From the NCBI GenBank assembly GCA_903889785.1, contig CAISYT010000103.1, forward strand, positions 1 through 6,397: DNA of 6,397 nt, given 5' to 3'. A program made the position numbers and the translations under genes. This document shows, in pieces, positions 1 to 5,712 of this stretch (positions are counted from its first letter, which is position 1; each line of letters starts with the position of its first letter). This DNA is from an uncultured Caulobacterales bacterium (GTDB lineage Bacteria; Pseudomonadota; Alphaproteobacteria; Caulobacterales; Caulobacteraceae). A model generated the notes under the pieces. That model had not been told where the DNA came from and searched no databases. It saw only the letters and a list, made by a program, of their open reading frames with translations.

Positions 1-1
1 C

Positions 2-508
2 CATGCCGCCCTGGCCGAGGGTGCCAAAACCGCAGAGGTGGTTATCGCCTACCAGCACAATCACCTTTGGGGCGACGACATGGCCATCACAGCCCCCTGG
101 CAGCGTCAGCTGGCTAAGCGCTGTATCGACGCCGGGGCCACCGTCTTTGTCAGCCACGGCGCTCCGCTCCTGCACGGTATGGAACTCTATAATAATGCCC
201 CGCTGTTCTACGGCCTGGGCAATTTCATCTTCCAAACCGAAACCCCACCGGGGACCTATCCGCAGCGCGTGTGGGATGGGCTGATTGTCGATTGCCAGAT
301 CAGCGGTGCGGGCAAGCCCCGGATCGGCTTTATTCCCATCGTGCTGAACGACACGGGTCTTGGCGGACCGTCCGACATGGCAACTCGCGGGCGGCCCTCC
401 CTGGCTGGAACGGTAGACGCGACGCGCATCCTCGCTGATTTCGCGGCGCGGTCTCAGGCGTTCGGCGTGACAATCGCCATCCGCGACGGCGTCGGTCTGC
501 TGGTATAG
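2..508 (+). CDS. CapA-family (poly-gamma-glutamate synthesis type) protein, C-terminal part
   Basis: This is the last 168 residues of a protein whose start lies left of the window; the frame is open from base 2. Visible residues include a histidine-rich YQHNHLWG stretch (visible residues 17-24), an SHG followed by LLHGMELY (51-63), and the FYGLGNFIF block (69-77). Together these match the C-terminal half of the CapA metallophosphatase-like fold, in which the histidines contribute to the metal site. CapA-type proteins were named for capsule poly-gamma-glutamate production, but many bacterial members have no proven role, so only the family is assigned here. About 90 residues beyond the LGNF block form a tail that is not diagnostic. 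A DUF3606 gene follows after 33 bp on the same strand with its own Shine-Dalgarno sequence. The family call is fairly secure; the substrate is unknown. Confidence 0.8.
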   Translation, partial: HAALAEGAKTAEVVIAYQHNHLWGDDMAITAPWQRQLAKRCIDAGATVFVSHGAPLLHGMELYNNAPLFYGLGNFIFQTETPPGTYPQRVWDGLIVDCQISGAGKPRIGFIPIVLNDTGLGGPSDMATRGRPSLAGTVDATRILADFAARSQAFGVTIAIRDGVGLLV

Positions 509-541
509 AACGGCGGCTAGACGGAACTGCGGGAGACGATC

Positions 542-724
542 ATGGCCGGCCTGAAGGACAAGCGCGGATTCATCGACAAGGACCGGCTCGACCTGACCGA
601 ACGGCAGGCGGTCGAATACTGGATGAAGCGCTGGGGCATCACCCGCGATCAACTGACCGCCGCCCACCGCAAAGTCGGCCGAATGACCAAGGACATTGCC
701 GCCGAGCTTGGCAAGAAGCGCTAG
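542..724 (+). CDS. DUF3606 family small protein
   Basis: A 60-residue, highly charged protein with the DUF3606 pattern: a short polar N-terminus (LKDKRGFIDKDRLDL), then TERQAVEYWMKRWGIT, then a second helix with KVGRMTKDIAAELGKK at the end. Members of this family are short alpha-helical proteins common in alpha- and betaproteobacteria, with no established function. The central YWMKRWGIT...L..A..KVG pattern is the conserved core. The start is supported by GGGAG at 531-535, six bases before the ATG. The gene sits 33 bp behind the CapA-family gene and could be co-transcribed with it. Its TAG stop lies in the left arm of a perfect hairpin shared with the opposing DUF6152 gene. No signal peptide or membrane segment is present, so it is probably cytoplasmic. 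Confidence 0.82.
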   Translation: MAGLKDKRGFIDKDRLDLTERQAVEYWMKRWGITRDQLTAAHRKVGRMTKDIAAELGKKR

Positions 725-736
725 GCGTCGGCCTAG
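721..736. terminator. Convergent hairpin containing both stop codons
   Basis: CTAGGC (721-726) and GCCTAG (731-736) form a perfect 6-bp stem with a GTCG loop. The left arm contains the TAG stop of the DUF3606 gene (722-724). The right arm contains, on the minus strand, the TAG stop of the DUF6152 gene (733-735). There is no T-tract on either strand, so it is not a canonical intrinsic terminator. It may mark transcript 3' ends or protect them. The symmetry is seen directly; the function is inferred. Confidence 0.45.
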
Positions 737-1116
737 TATGTCGCCAGCCGGTAGGTCTTGCTACCGATAATCACAGCCTTCAGCAGACCGGTGTTTGAAC
801 CGTCACGCGACGGGCTGAAGATATAGGTCATCGATGATCCCGGCTTGAGATCCTGGCGGATCAACAGGCCCATCCGGTGCAGTTCCGAACTGTTCACACC
901 TTCGAGCGTCCATACCGTTTGGGCCTTGGTCTCCGTGTCGACCACGGCGAATTTCCAAACCGCGTGCGGCTCGATATCGCGCAGTTCGATCAATGGCCCG
1001 GTGCGCTGCACCTGGACTGCCGTGTTGTAGGCGGCGTTGGCGTTATGATGCGCCAAGGCGGGGCTTGCGGCGATACCAAGCGACACGACAGCGAGAAGGG
1101 TCTTGAGATTCTTCAT
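733..1116 (-). CDS. DUF6152 family secreted protein
   Basis: A 127-residue protein with a clear Sec signal peptide: a basic start (MKNLK), a hydrophobic core (residues 6-18) and a likely signal peptidase I site after SPALA at about residue 22, leaving a mature protein that begins HHNA. The mature part follows the DUF6152 pattern: His-His at the start, a GPLIELRDIEPHAVWKF segment, W.LEGVNSSELHRMG (about 69-83), the DLKPGSSMTY turn (89-98), and SRDGSNTGLLKAV (103-115). DUF6152 proteins are small periplasmic beta-rich proteins of unknown function, and the paired N-terminal histidines suggest metal contact (inference). The start is well supported by GGAGG upstream on the minus strand (about 1131-1136). 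It lies 25 bp downstream of the DMT transporter gene on the same strand, so the two may share a transcript. Confidence 0.82.
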   Translation of the reverse strand: MKNLKTLLAVVSLGIAASPALAHHNANAAYNTAVQVQRTGPLIELRDIEPHAVWKFAVVDTETKAQTVWTLEGVNSSELHRMGLLIRQDLKPGSSMTYIFSPSRDGSNTGLLKAVIIGSKTYRLATY

Positions 1117-1141
1117 TGGCGATGTTTTCCCCTCCGGCCGA

Positions 1142-2101
1142 CTAGTCTAGTCCGATCTTTGAAGATTTGTCAGCGGGCGCCTTCGCGGGCACCACCGCAA
1201 AGCCGATCACCCCGGCGACAATCAGCACGCCTCCGATCAGATCATAAGCCGCCAGCGGCTCATGCAGCAGGATGACCGCCAGCACAGCCCCGAACACAGG
1301 CATGAGATTAATGGCCTGCGAGGCCCGCGCCGGGCCCACCAGGTCGACGGCGCGGGTGTAGAATAAATAGGCCAGCAGGGATGGAACCACCGACACATAG
1401 GCAAAGGCCCCCAGGCTCGCGATGCTCCAGATAATGCGATGACCGTGGGTCAGTTCGAAATGGCTGGCTGGCCCCATGGCCGCAACCCCGATGGCGAAGA
1501 CACAGGCCATGAAGCTTAATGGATTCACCGCCGGGCGCAGGCGCAAGAGCACTGTGTAGATCGCCCACGCCAGGACGGCGATCAGGATCAGGCCATCCCC
1601 GTGGTTGAACCGCAGCTTCAGCAGCACATCGACGCTGCCCTGGCAGACGATGATCACCACGCCTGAAGCGGAAATAGCCACGGCGGCCAGCTGTCGCCAG
1701 CCCACGGTCTCGCTAAAGAGCAGAAAGGCAAAGGCAACGATCAGCGGCGGAATTGCGGCCTGGATCAGCACGCCATTCGTAGCCGTGGTGTAGTGCAGCC
1801 CCGTATAGAGCAGGGCGTTGAAGGTAGCGACGCCCAGAAGGCCCAGCACAATGACGATCCCGGCCTTGGCCCGCAACGCGGCCGCGTCTCGTTTCAAGTG
1901 CGGCCACGCGAACGGTGCCAGCAAGGTCAGGGCACCGGCCCAGCGCACGAAGGCCAGGGTAAACGGGGGAACCAGGTCCCGCGCCGCCCTGCCGACCAGC
2001 GCATTGCCTGCCCAGGCCAGGGCCACCAGCGTGACCAAGAGGTAGGGCGTGTTCCAGAGCCGCGCCGGCAGGCCAGACCCAAATGGCATTTTCTTCGTCA
2101 T
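1142..2101 (-). CDS. DMT-superfamily (EamA) transporter
   Basis: A 319-residue, strongly hydrophobic protein with about ten predicted membrane helices in two EamA repeats (about residues 19-153 and 169-304). The repeat signature appears twice: TNGVLIQAAIPPLIVAF ending in FSE (108-131), and ASQAINLMPVFGAVLAVILL ending in HEP (260-282). The conserved glutamate falls at 131 and 281. Length and layout fit a ten-helix drug/metabolite exporter of the inner membrane. The substrate cannot be read from sequence; relatives export amino acids, nucleosides or drugs. Residues 306-319 form a charged cytoplasmic tail. The start is uncertain: no Shine-Dalgarno precedes the ATG at 2101, and Met5 (2089) is an alternative. 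It is divergent from mesD across 72 bp, which raises the untested idea of a link to methionine or a related amino acid. Confidence 0.88.
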   Translation of the reverse strand: MTKKMPFGSGLPARLWNTPYLLVTLVALAWAGNALVGRAARDLVPPFTLAFVRWAGALTLLAPFAWPHLKRDAAALRAKAGIVIVLGLLGVATFNALLYTGLHYTTATNGVLIQAAIPPLIVAFAFLLFSETVGWRQLAAVAISASGVVIIVCQGSVDVLLKLRFNHGDGLILIAVLAWAIYTVLLRLRPAVNPLSFMACVFAIGVAAMGPASHFELTHGHRIIWSIASLGAFAYVSVVPSLLAYLFYTRAVDLVGPARASQAINLMPVFGAVLAVILLHEPLAAYDLIGGVLIVAGVIGFAVVPAKAPADKSSKIGLD

Positions 2102-2112
2102 GATCAGGCTCT

Positions 2113-2166
2113 AGCACGCTTGCGGCGAACAGACAGTTGGGGTTCAAGTCGCGCTCCTTACGGGAG
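2113..2166 (+). promoter_or_regulatory. Possible structured leader of mesD
   Basis: Two foldings of the mesD leader share bases. Stem A pairs AGC 2113-2115 with GCT 2153-2155, CG 2117-2118 with CG 2150-2151, and CTTG 2119-2122 with CAAG 2145-2148: nine pairs with one A/C mismatch and one bulged T. Stem B pairs CTCC 2154-2157 with GGAG 2163-2166 and would cover the mesD Shine-Dalgarno. Bases 2154-2155 belong to both, so the stems compete. This resembles a translational switch, but I cannot match it to a known SAM riboswitch class. The inverted repeat could instead be an operator between the divergent genes. Confidence 0.3.
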
Positions 2167-2167
2167 G
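2162..2167 (+). promoter_or_regulatory. Ribosome binding site of mesD
   Basis: GGGAGG lies six bases before the ATG at 2174. It is the reason for choosing that start over the much longer open frame upstream, which runs antisense through the transporter gene and does not resemble a methionine synthase. The GGAG core can pair with CTCC at 2154-2157. Confidence 0.75.
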
Positions 2168-2173
2168 CAGAAA

Positions 2174-3199
2174 ATGCTCAAGACAACCCTGGCTGGCAGC
2201 TTGCCGAAACCGTTGTGGCTGGCCGAGCCGGAGCGCCTCTGGGCACCCTGGAAACTTGAGGGCGAGGCCCTGGCGCAGGGCAAGCTGGACGCCACCATCC
2301 TGGCGATCAAGCGGCAGGAAGACGCCGGGCTCGACATCGTCGGCGACGGCGAGCAGGCACGGTCGCATTTCGTGCATGGCTTTCTGGCCAACGTCGGCGG
2401 CATCGATTTCGAAAACAAGAAGACAATCGGTATCCGCAATGATCGCTATAAGGCCGACTGCCCCAATGTGATTGGGCCGATCGTACGCACGGGGTCTGTG
2501 CACAGCGCCGAGGCCCGCGCCACCCGCGCCCACACCCGCAAGACACTTAAGTTCACCCTGCCCGGCCCGATGACCCTGGTCGATACACTGGCAGACGACT
2601 ACTACGGCGACCGCGCCAAGATGGCCTTCGCCTTCGCAGAGGCGCTGAACGAAGAAGCCCTCGAACTGGAGGCTCTGGGCGTCGACATCATTCAGTTCGA
2701 TGAGCCGGCGTGGAACGTTTACATGAGCTTGGTGTCCGAATGGGGCCTACCGGCCCTGGAGCGCGCCAAGCAGGGACTGAAGTGCAAGACCGCCGTTCAC
2801 ATCTGCTACGGTTACGGCATTAAGGCCAATAACGACTGGAAAGCCTCGCTTGGCATGGAATGGCGCCAGTACGAGGACACCCTTCCGCATATCGCAAAAA
2901 GTAGCCTCGACATGGTCTCGCTGGAATGCCGCAACTCCAAGGTTCCGATTGAACTGATTGGCCTACTCAAGGGCAAGGACGTCATGGTCGGCTGCATCGA
3001 CGTGGCCACCGATGAGATCGAGACACCCGAGGACGTAGCCGCCACCATCCGTGCCGCCATGAACTATGTGCCGCCCGAGAAGTTTTTCCCCGCCACCAAC
3101 TGCGGCATGGCCCCCATGAACATCGACGTTGCCTATGGGAAGCTGGCATCCCTCGCCCAGGGGGCGGCGATCGTTCGCAAGGAACTCGGCGGGTCCTGA
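2174..3199 (+). CDS. mesD: MesD-type core methionine synthase (folate-independent)
   Basis: A 341-residue homocysteine methyltransferase corresponding only to the catalytic C-terminal half of MetE (full MetE is about 750 residues). The fold begins directly with TLAGSLPKPLWLAEPE. Conserved elements include GDGEQ (57-61), LPGPMTLVDTL (129-139) and IIQFDEPAW (172-180). The zinc and homocysteine-thiolate ligands are H209 and C211 in VHICYGYG, E251 in SLECRNS, and C310 in TNCGMAP. The LWAPWKLEG, GYGIKAN and EWRQYE segments match my recollection of MesD rather than MesA-C or MetE. MesD is reported from aerobic bacteria; it needs neither methyl-folate nor cobalamin but does need oxygen and a DUF1852 protein (MesX). 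The immediate methyl donor is not known to me. No DUF1852 gene is present here, and the gene appears monocistronic. The enzyme is cytoplasmic. Catalytic family is near certain; the MesD subfamily is likely. Confidence 0.85.
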   Translation: MLKTTLAGSLPKPLWLAEPERLWAPWKLEGEALAQGKLDATILAIKRQEDAGLDIVGDGEQARSHFVHGFLANVGGIDFENKKTIGIRNDRYKADCPNVIGPIVRTGSVHSAEARATRAHTRKTLKFTLPGPMTLVDTLADDYYGDRAKMAFAFAEALNEEALELEALGVDIIQFDEPAWNVYMSLVSEWGLPALERAKQGLKCKTAVHICYGYGIKANNDWKASLGMEWRQYEDTLPHIAKSSLDMVSLECRNSKVPIELIGLLKGKDVMVGCIDVATDEIETPEDVAATIRAAMNYVPPEKFFPATNCGMAPMNIDVAYGKLASLAQGAAIVRKELGGS

Positions 3200-3208
3200 C
3201 CCCGCCGA
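3186..3208 (+). repeat. GC-rich hairpin over the mesD stop codon
   Basis: TCGGCGGG (3186-3193) and CCCGCCGA (3201-3208) form a perfect 8-bp stem with a 7-base loop that contains the TGA stop of mesD. No T-tract follows. It is immediately followed by a small CTCG/CGAG hairpin (3210-3220). It may stabilise the mRNA 3' end upstream of the true terminator. Confidence 0.45.
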
Positions 3209-3245
3209 TCTCGAACCGAGAAAGGCCACATCTGGCTGAACACGC

Positions 3246-3280
3246 AAGGGTCGCTCATCTTCGGGCGGCCCTTTCTTTTT
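3246..3280 (+). terminator. Rho-independent terminator of mesD
   Basis: AAGGGTCGC (3246-3254) pairs with GCGGCCCTT (3265-3273), giving nine pairs including one T-G wobble. The loop is ten bases, followed by TCTTTTT (3274-3280). It begins 46 bases after the mesD stop. This is the strongest terminator in the window and isolates mesD from the small genes to its right. Confidence 0.85.
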
Positions 3281-3435
3281 ACGTTATCGACCCGCTAGGT
3301 CATTGCGCCCTATCCGCCCACGCCAATGCGGCGCATGATCCGTTTCCAACCCACCGACAATCCGCATCGCTCGAGCGCCGAGGCAGCCGCCCCGGCGGCG
3401 GATAGCCTGTCAGTCAGCAGAAGGAAAACCGCACC

Positions 3436-3543
3436 GTGAAAGAATCCAAGGGCAAGACCAAGAAGACCCAGCCCGCCAAGGCCAACGCATCGGCACCGAG
3501 CCTGAAAGGCGTGTTGGCCCCGCTGAGCAAGGGCAAGAAGTAG
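3436..3543 (+). CDS. Small lysine-rich protein, function unknown
   Basis: A GTG-started frame of 35 residues: MKESKGKTKKTQPAKANASA followed by PSLKGVLAPLSKGKK. Ten of the 35 residues are lysine and only one is acidic, so the peptide is strongly basic; it looks disordered at the N-terminus and has one short amphipathic segment (SLKGVLAPLSK). AAGGA at 3421-3425 lies ten bases before the GTG, a plausible but slightly long spacing. It is 11 bp upstream of the next small plus-strand gene, and the two may be one transcript. Its composition suggests nucleic-acid or ribosome contact (inference only). I do not recognise a family. A spurious frame is possible, but the ribosome-binding site and codon use argue for a real gene. 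Confidence 0.5.
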   Translation: MKESKGKTKKTQPAKANASAPSLKGVLAPLSKGKK

Positions 3544-3554
3544 ACGCTCGGGCG

Positions 3555-3788
3555 GTGGCCCGGGTGACCTTTTTTACCGTTCAGACTGTGGAGCGTCGCG
3601 GCAAACGGCTGGTGACGGGACAGCCCCGGCAATTCAAGACTGCAGCCGAAGCCTTGCGCAACGGCGAACGCCAGTCGGCTTCAAGCCTCGGGGTCGTGGT
3701 TTTACAGATCGAGGGCGACCCCGAGTTCGAGGATTGGGGCGAGCCAAAGCTGCTCGCGACCCATGGCGAGGTTCCTGAGCGGGACTAA
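3555..3788 (+). CDS. Conserved hypothetical small protein
   Basis: A 77-residue soluble protein: an N-terminal beta-like segment (VTFFTVQTVERRGKRLVTG), a helix-forming KTAAEALRNGERQS stretch (about 28-41), a hydrophobic strand LGVVVLQIEGDPE (45-57), and a tail WGEPKLLATHGEVPE. This looks like an unnamed family of short alphaproteobacterial proteins, where an 'aEAL..gE' helix is followed by a strand, 'GDPE' and 'GEP.LLA.HG.vP'. No function is known to me and no catalytic motif is visible. The start is uncertain: GTG at 3555 or GTG at 3564 (74 residues), neither with a good Shine-Dalgarno, which suggests translational coupling to the lysine-rich gene ending 11 bp upstream. Its TAA stop overlaps, on the opposite strand, the apparent stop of the permease-like relic. 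Confidence 0.65.
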   Translation: MARVTFFTVQTVERRGKRLVTGQPRQFKTAAEALRNGERQSASSLGVVVLQIEGDPEFEDWGEPKLLATHGEVPERD

Positions 3789-3911
3789 CTCAAAGTCTTC
3801 AAGCTGGCACCGATATAGTCGGCATTGAGCAGCACGGCCGAGCCCAACAGGGGTGCCAGCGCCGGCTGGCATAAGCTGGAAGACCTTGTCCGACACCAGC
3901 GGGATCATGCG
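3785..3911 (-). pseudogene. Frameshifted C-terminal relic, possibly of an NCS2 nucleobase permease
   Basis: Read on the minus strand, one frame gives MIPLVSDKVFQLMPA (from 3908) and then loses sense. The next frame gives ALAPLLGSAVLLNADYIGA and ends at a TAG (3787-3785). Removing one G near 3858-3864 joins them into a continuous IPLVSDKVFQLMPAALAPLL then GSAVLLN. That order resembles the C-terminal end of uracil/xanthine permeases (NCS2), where 'IPLV...FF..LP.ALAPLL.SGI' precedes the last helix. Helix residues seem to be missing between GS and AVLLN, consistent with decay. The bases just upstream (3912-3930) may hold a further fragment (GAGVGA) in another frame. There is no room for the rest of a permease of about 450 residues. 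The family is a tentative match from memory; chance coding-like sequence in GC-rich DNA is the alternative. Confidence 0.35.
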
Positions 3912-3951
3912 CCGACACCTGCCCCATTGGCGTGCAAATGAAGGAGAGGCT

Positions 3952-5322
3952 TTACCGCAGGAGGTGTGACGCCAGCCTTTCCAGCTGTACCCGGATGTCC
4001 GGGGCGGCCGTCAGCTGCCAGAAGCGGGCACGGGTTAGGGCCCCCACGGCCATGATGCGATTGTGGGGCTGGCCGTCGCGCGCCAGCACATGCTCCTGCG
4101 CGTCAGTGTCCATGCCCAGCCCGAGCGCGCTTGGCCGGATCAGGCCTTCGGCAAGGAGCTGACGCAATAGAGGCTCATCGGAGCGGATCAATCCCGCCTC
4201 GGGGCCAGCGCAGTTGATCAGCCAGTTGGCCGTGGTGCGATGGGTTGTGCCAGATCCACGCGGAATCCAGTCCGCGGTGATCAAGCCCTCCCCGCCCCTG
4301 GCGTCGACCAGCCGGCCTGCGGCGTAGCGAAAGATTTCGGCAGCCTGCAGCGCGTCGATCCGTGCTCCGACTGCGGGTGCAAGGCGGTGGCGGTGCACCT
4401 CCCAGAAGGGCCTCAGGTGTCGCACGAAACTGGCCCGCTGTTTGGGCGGTAAACTGGCCCAGAGGGCCTGCGCCTGCGGCCGATGACCGTCGAGTAGGCT
4501 GCGCCAATCCGCCCCATCTCGGATGACGGCGCGGAACGCCTGCAGGGATCGAGATAGGGTTGCCGCCGCCGGAGGCGGCTCAATCGGCGTCTCTGGCCCG
4601 ATAACATGATGGCGTGGCAACTGACCACGCCGCGACAGCGCCATCAGTTGGCCGCGATGGCCAAGGCGCCGCAGGGTCAGCGTCACATCAACCATGGTCA
4701 GGCTGGTTCCGATCAGGAACACGCCCTCCCCTGTGCCGACCATTTTGAGCGGATCGGCGCTCCAAGGATCCGCGATGAAGCGCTCGTGGGCGAGCACTGG
4801 ATGGCCGGACGGAAACGGGGCGGTCGGCGCCAAATTCCCCAGGGCCAGAACCGCCGCATCGGCCGCAAGCGCGCCGCCCCGGTGCAGGGTCAGTGTAACC
4901 CCGCCTGGCACCGGCCTTAGGGCGTCGACATCATCCGTGATAAGCGAGAGACGCTCGCCGCCAGGTCCTTTGATGGCCTCGGCAAGGCGGTCGCGGATGT
5001 ACTGGCCGAACAGCCGACGTTGCACGAAGTCGCTCGGATCGGCATGGGGCATCCCGCCAGGACCGCGCAACCAGTGGAGAAAATCCTGCGGCCGGTCGGC
5101 AAAAACATCCATCGCGCCGGCGCGGACATTGAGGAGATGATCCGGCTCGTCAGTACCATAGGCTACGCCCGGTCCGAACACCCCGGTGCGGTCGATTAGC
5201 AGCACCTGTGGGCCATCTGCATGAGCCAGCAGATTTATAGCCAGCAATACACCAGAAAAACCGCCGCCGATGATGGCGATACGCGCGCTGGATAGGGGAT
5301 CGGTCATGGGCCGATAGATCAC
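3952..5322 (-). CDS. FAD/NAD(P)-binding protein, YdhS-like (COG4529, NAD_binding_9)
   Basis: A 456-residue cytoplasmic flavoprotein, numbered from the GTG at 5322. The N-terminal Rossmann fold shows IAIIGGGFSG (15-24), with the acidic end of the second strand in LLIDR (D44). Then come GPGVAYGT (50-57) and LLNVRAGAMDVFADRP (63-78), characteristic of the NAD_binding_9 family. Further elements are VLALGN (158-163), a second nucleotide-binding region VFLIGTSLTMVDV (201-213), RHLRPFWEVHRHR (301-313), LINCAGP (368-374), and the C-terminal block GALTRARFWQLTAAPDIR (427-444). Length is normal and no motif is broken. Relatives are uncharacterised oxidoreductases, sometimes near siderophore, hydroxylase or redox genes; substrate unknown. 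The ATG at 5307 (Met6) is a likely alternative start, giving the usual short lead-in before the glycine motif; neither start has a strong Shine-Dalgarno. The gene stands alone, between two apparent relics. Confidence 0.88.
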   Translation of the reverse strand: MIYRPMTDPLSSARIAIIGGGFSGVLLAINLLAHADGPQVLLIDRTGVFGPGVAYGTDEPDHLLNVRAGAMDVFADRPQDFLHWLRGPGGMPHADPSDFVQRRLFGQYIRDRLAEAIKGPGGERLSLITDDVDALRPVPGGVTLTLHRGGALAADAAVLALGNLAPTAPFPSGHPVLAHERFIADPWSADPLKMVGTGEGVFLIGTSLTMVDVTLTLRRLGHRGQLMALSRRGQLPRHHVIGPETPIEPPPAAATLSRSLQAFRAVIRDGADWRSLLDGHRPQAQALWASLPPKQRASFVRHLRPFWEVHRHRLAPAVGARIDALQAAEIFRYAAGRLVDARGGEGLITADWIPRGSGTTHRTTANWLINCAGPEAGLIRSDEPLLRQLLAEGLIRPSALGLGMDTDAQEHVLARDGQPHNRIMAVGALTRARFWQLTAAPDIRVQLERLASHLLR

Positions 5323-5712
5323 CGGTTACCGCGGACACGCCGCGCGTTCGGCCTCACTAATGGGTGTAACGGCCCAAAGGAACCCGTGTGCAAATTATCC
5401 CTAGAGGAAGCCCACCCAGCGGCTGGCGAATACCACGCCGATCCAAAGCACGATCGAGGCACCGCCGGCGGAATTGACAAGTTAAGTGGGCAAAGGCGAA
5501 AACGCCCCTTCCCTACCCAGCAGATCAGGCTGCCACGGTCGCCACCGCCCAATCAGCATGAGCGCCAGCCCTCAAAGTGCGAAGGCGGGGACGGGGGAAA
5601 GTTGCCGTAGGACTGACAGCGGCTCTGTAAGCCTGCTTATGGCGGCAACCGGAGAAATGTTGGCGCTAGACTGTCAGCACCATGTGATGAGAGAAGCCAA
5701 GATATAGTCGCT
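5323..5712. other. 390-bp gap without an intact gene
   Basis: This lies between the stop of umuC and the start of the flavoprotein gene, both on the minus strand. It must hold the flavoprotein promoter, but I could not pick convincing -35/-10 boxes. No T-tract terminator for umuC is visible. Frames across it are short and look like noise except for a 26-codon stretch at 5401-5481. Two 7-bp inverted pairs (5601-5607 with 5643-5649; 5613-5619 with 5671-5677) interleave, but pairs of this length are expected by chance. Confidence 0.6.
5401..5481 (-). pseudogene. Possible C-terminal relic of a small membrane protein
   Basis: One minus-strand frame is open for 26 codons between a TAA (5484-5482) and a TAG (5403-5401). 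It reads LVNSAGG then ASIVLWIGVVFASRWVGFL and stop. This is an almost ideal final transmembrane helix with a positively charged residue near the end. It resembles the end of DUF6644-type membrane proteins ('SLVLWIGVVvaGR.Iaf'). No start codon and no upstream continuation can be found in any frame, so at most the tail of a gene survives. DUF6644 and DUF6152 genes can be neighbours in other genomes (from memory), and a DUF6152 gene occurs at 733-1116. The match is from memory and short, so confidence is low. Confidence 0.28.

Noticed and set aside
1793..2173. Long plus-strand extension in frame with mesD, which would make a 468-residue protein.
   Set aside because: It runs antisense through the transporter gene, is low-complexity in Gln/Arg/Gly, and the MesD family begins at the ATG at 2174, which has a good ribosome-binding site.
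3386..3399. GC hairpin GCCGC-CCCG-GCGGC upstream of the lysine-rich gene.
   Set aside because: It has no T-tract and no clear relation to the start codon; it could be a chance GC palindrome.
3326..3439. 37-codon plus-strand frame ending in a GTGA overlap with the lysine-rich gene.
   Set aside because: There is no ribosome-binding site and its composition looks like translated GC-rich non-coding DNA; the overlap is suggestive but not enough.
3311..3543. Open minus-strand frame ending GWKRIMRRIGVGG that looks protein-like.
   Set aside because: Its hydrophobic upstream part is just the antisense of lysine codons in the small plus-strand gene, and no start or family is recognisable.
3329..3914. 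A 13-bp sequence at 3329-3341 repeated in inverted orientation at 3902-3914, flanking the two small genes.
   Set aside because: A match of this length is about what chance gives in a GC-rich window of this size, and nothing suggests mobility (no target duplication, no transposase).
3952..5322. Idea that the flavoprotein supplies the oxygen-dependent step needed by MesD.
   Set aside because: The genes are on opposite strands, separated by a terminator, two other genes and a relic, and the known MesD partner is a different family (DUF1852).
5601..5677. Two interleaved 7-bp inverted pairs that could form a pseudoknot.
   Set aside because: Several such pairs are expected by chance in a 300-bp gap, and the loops are long.
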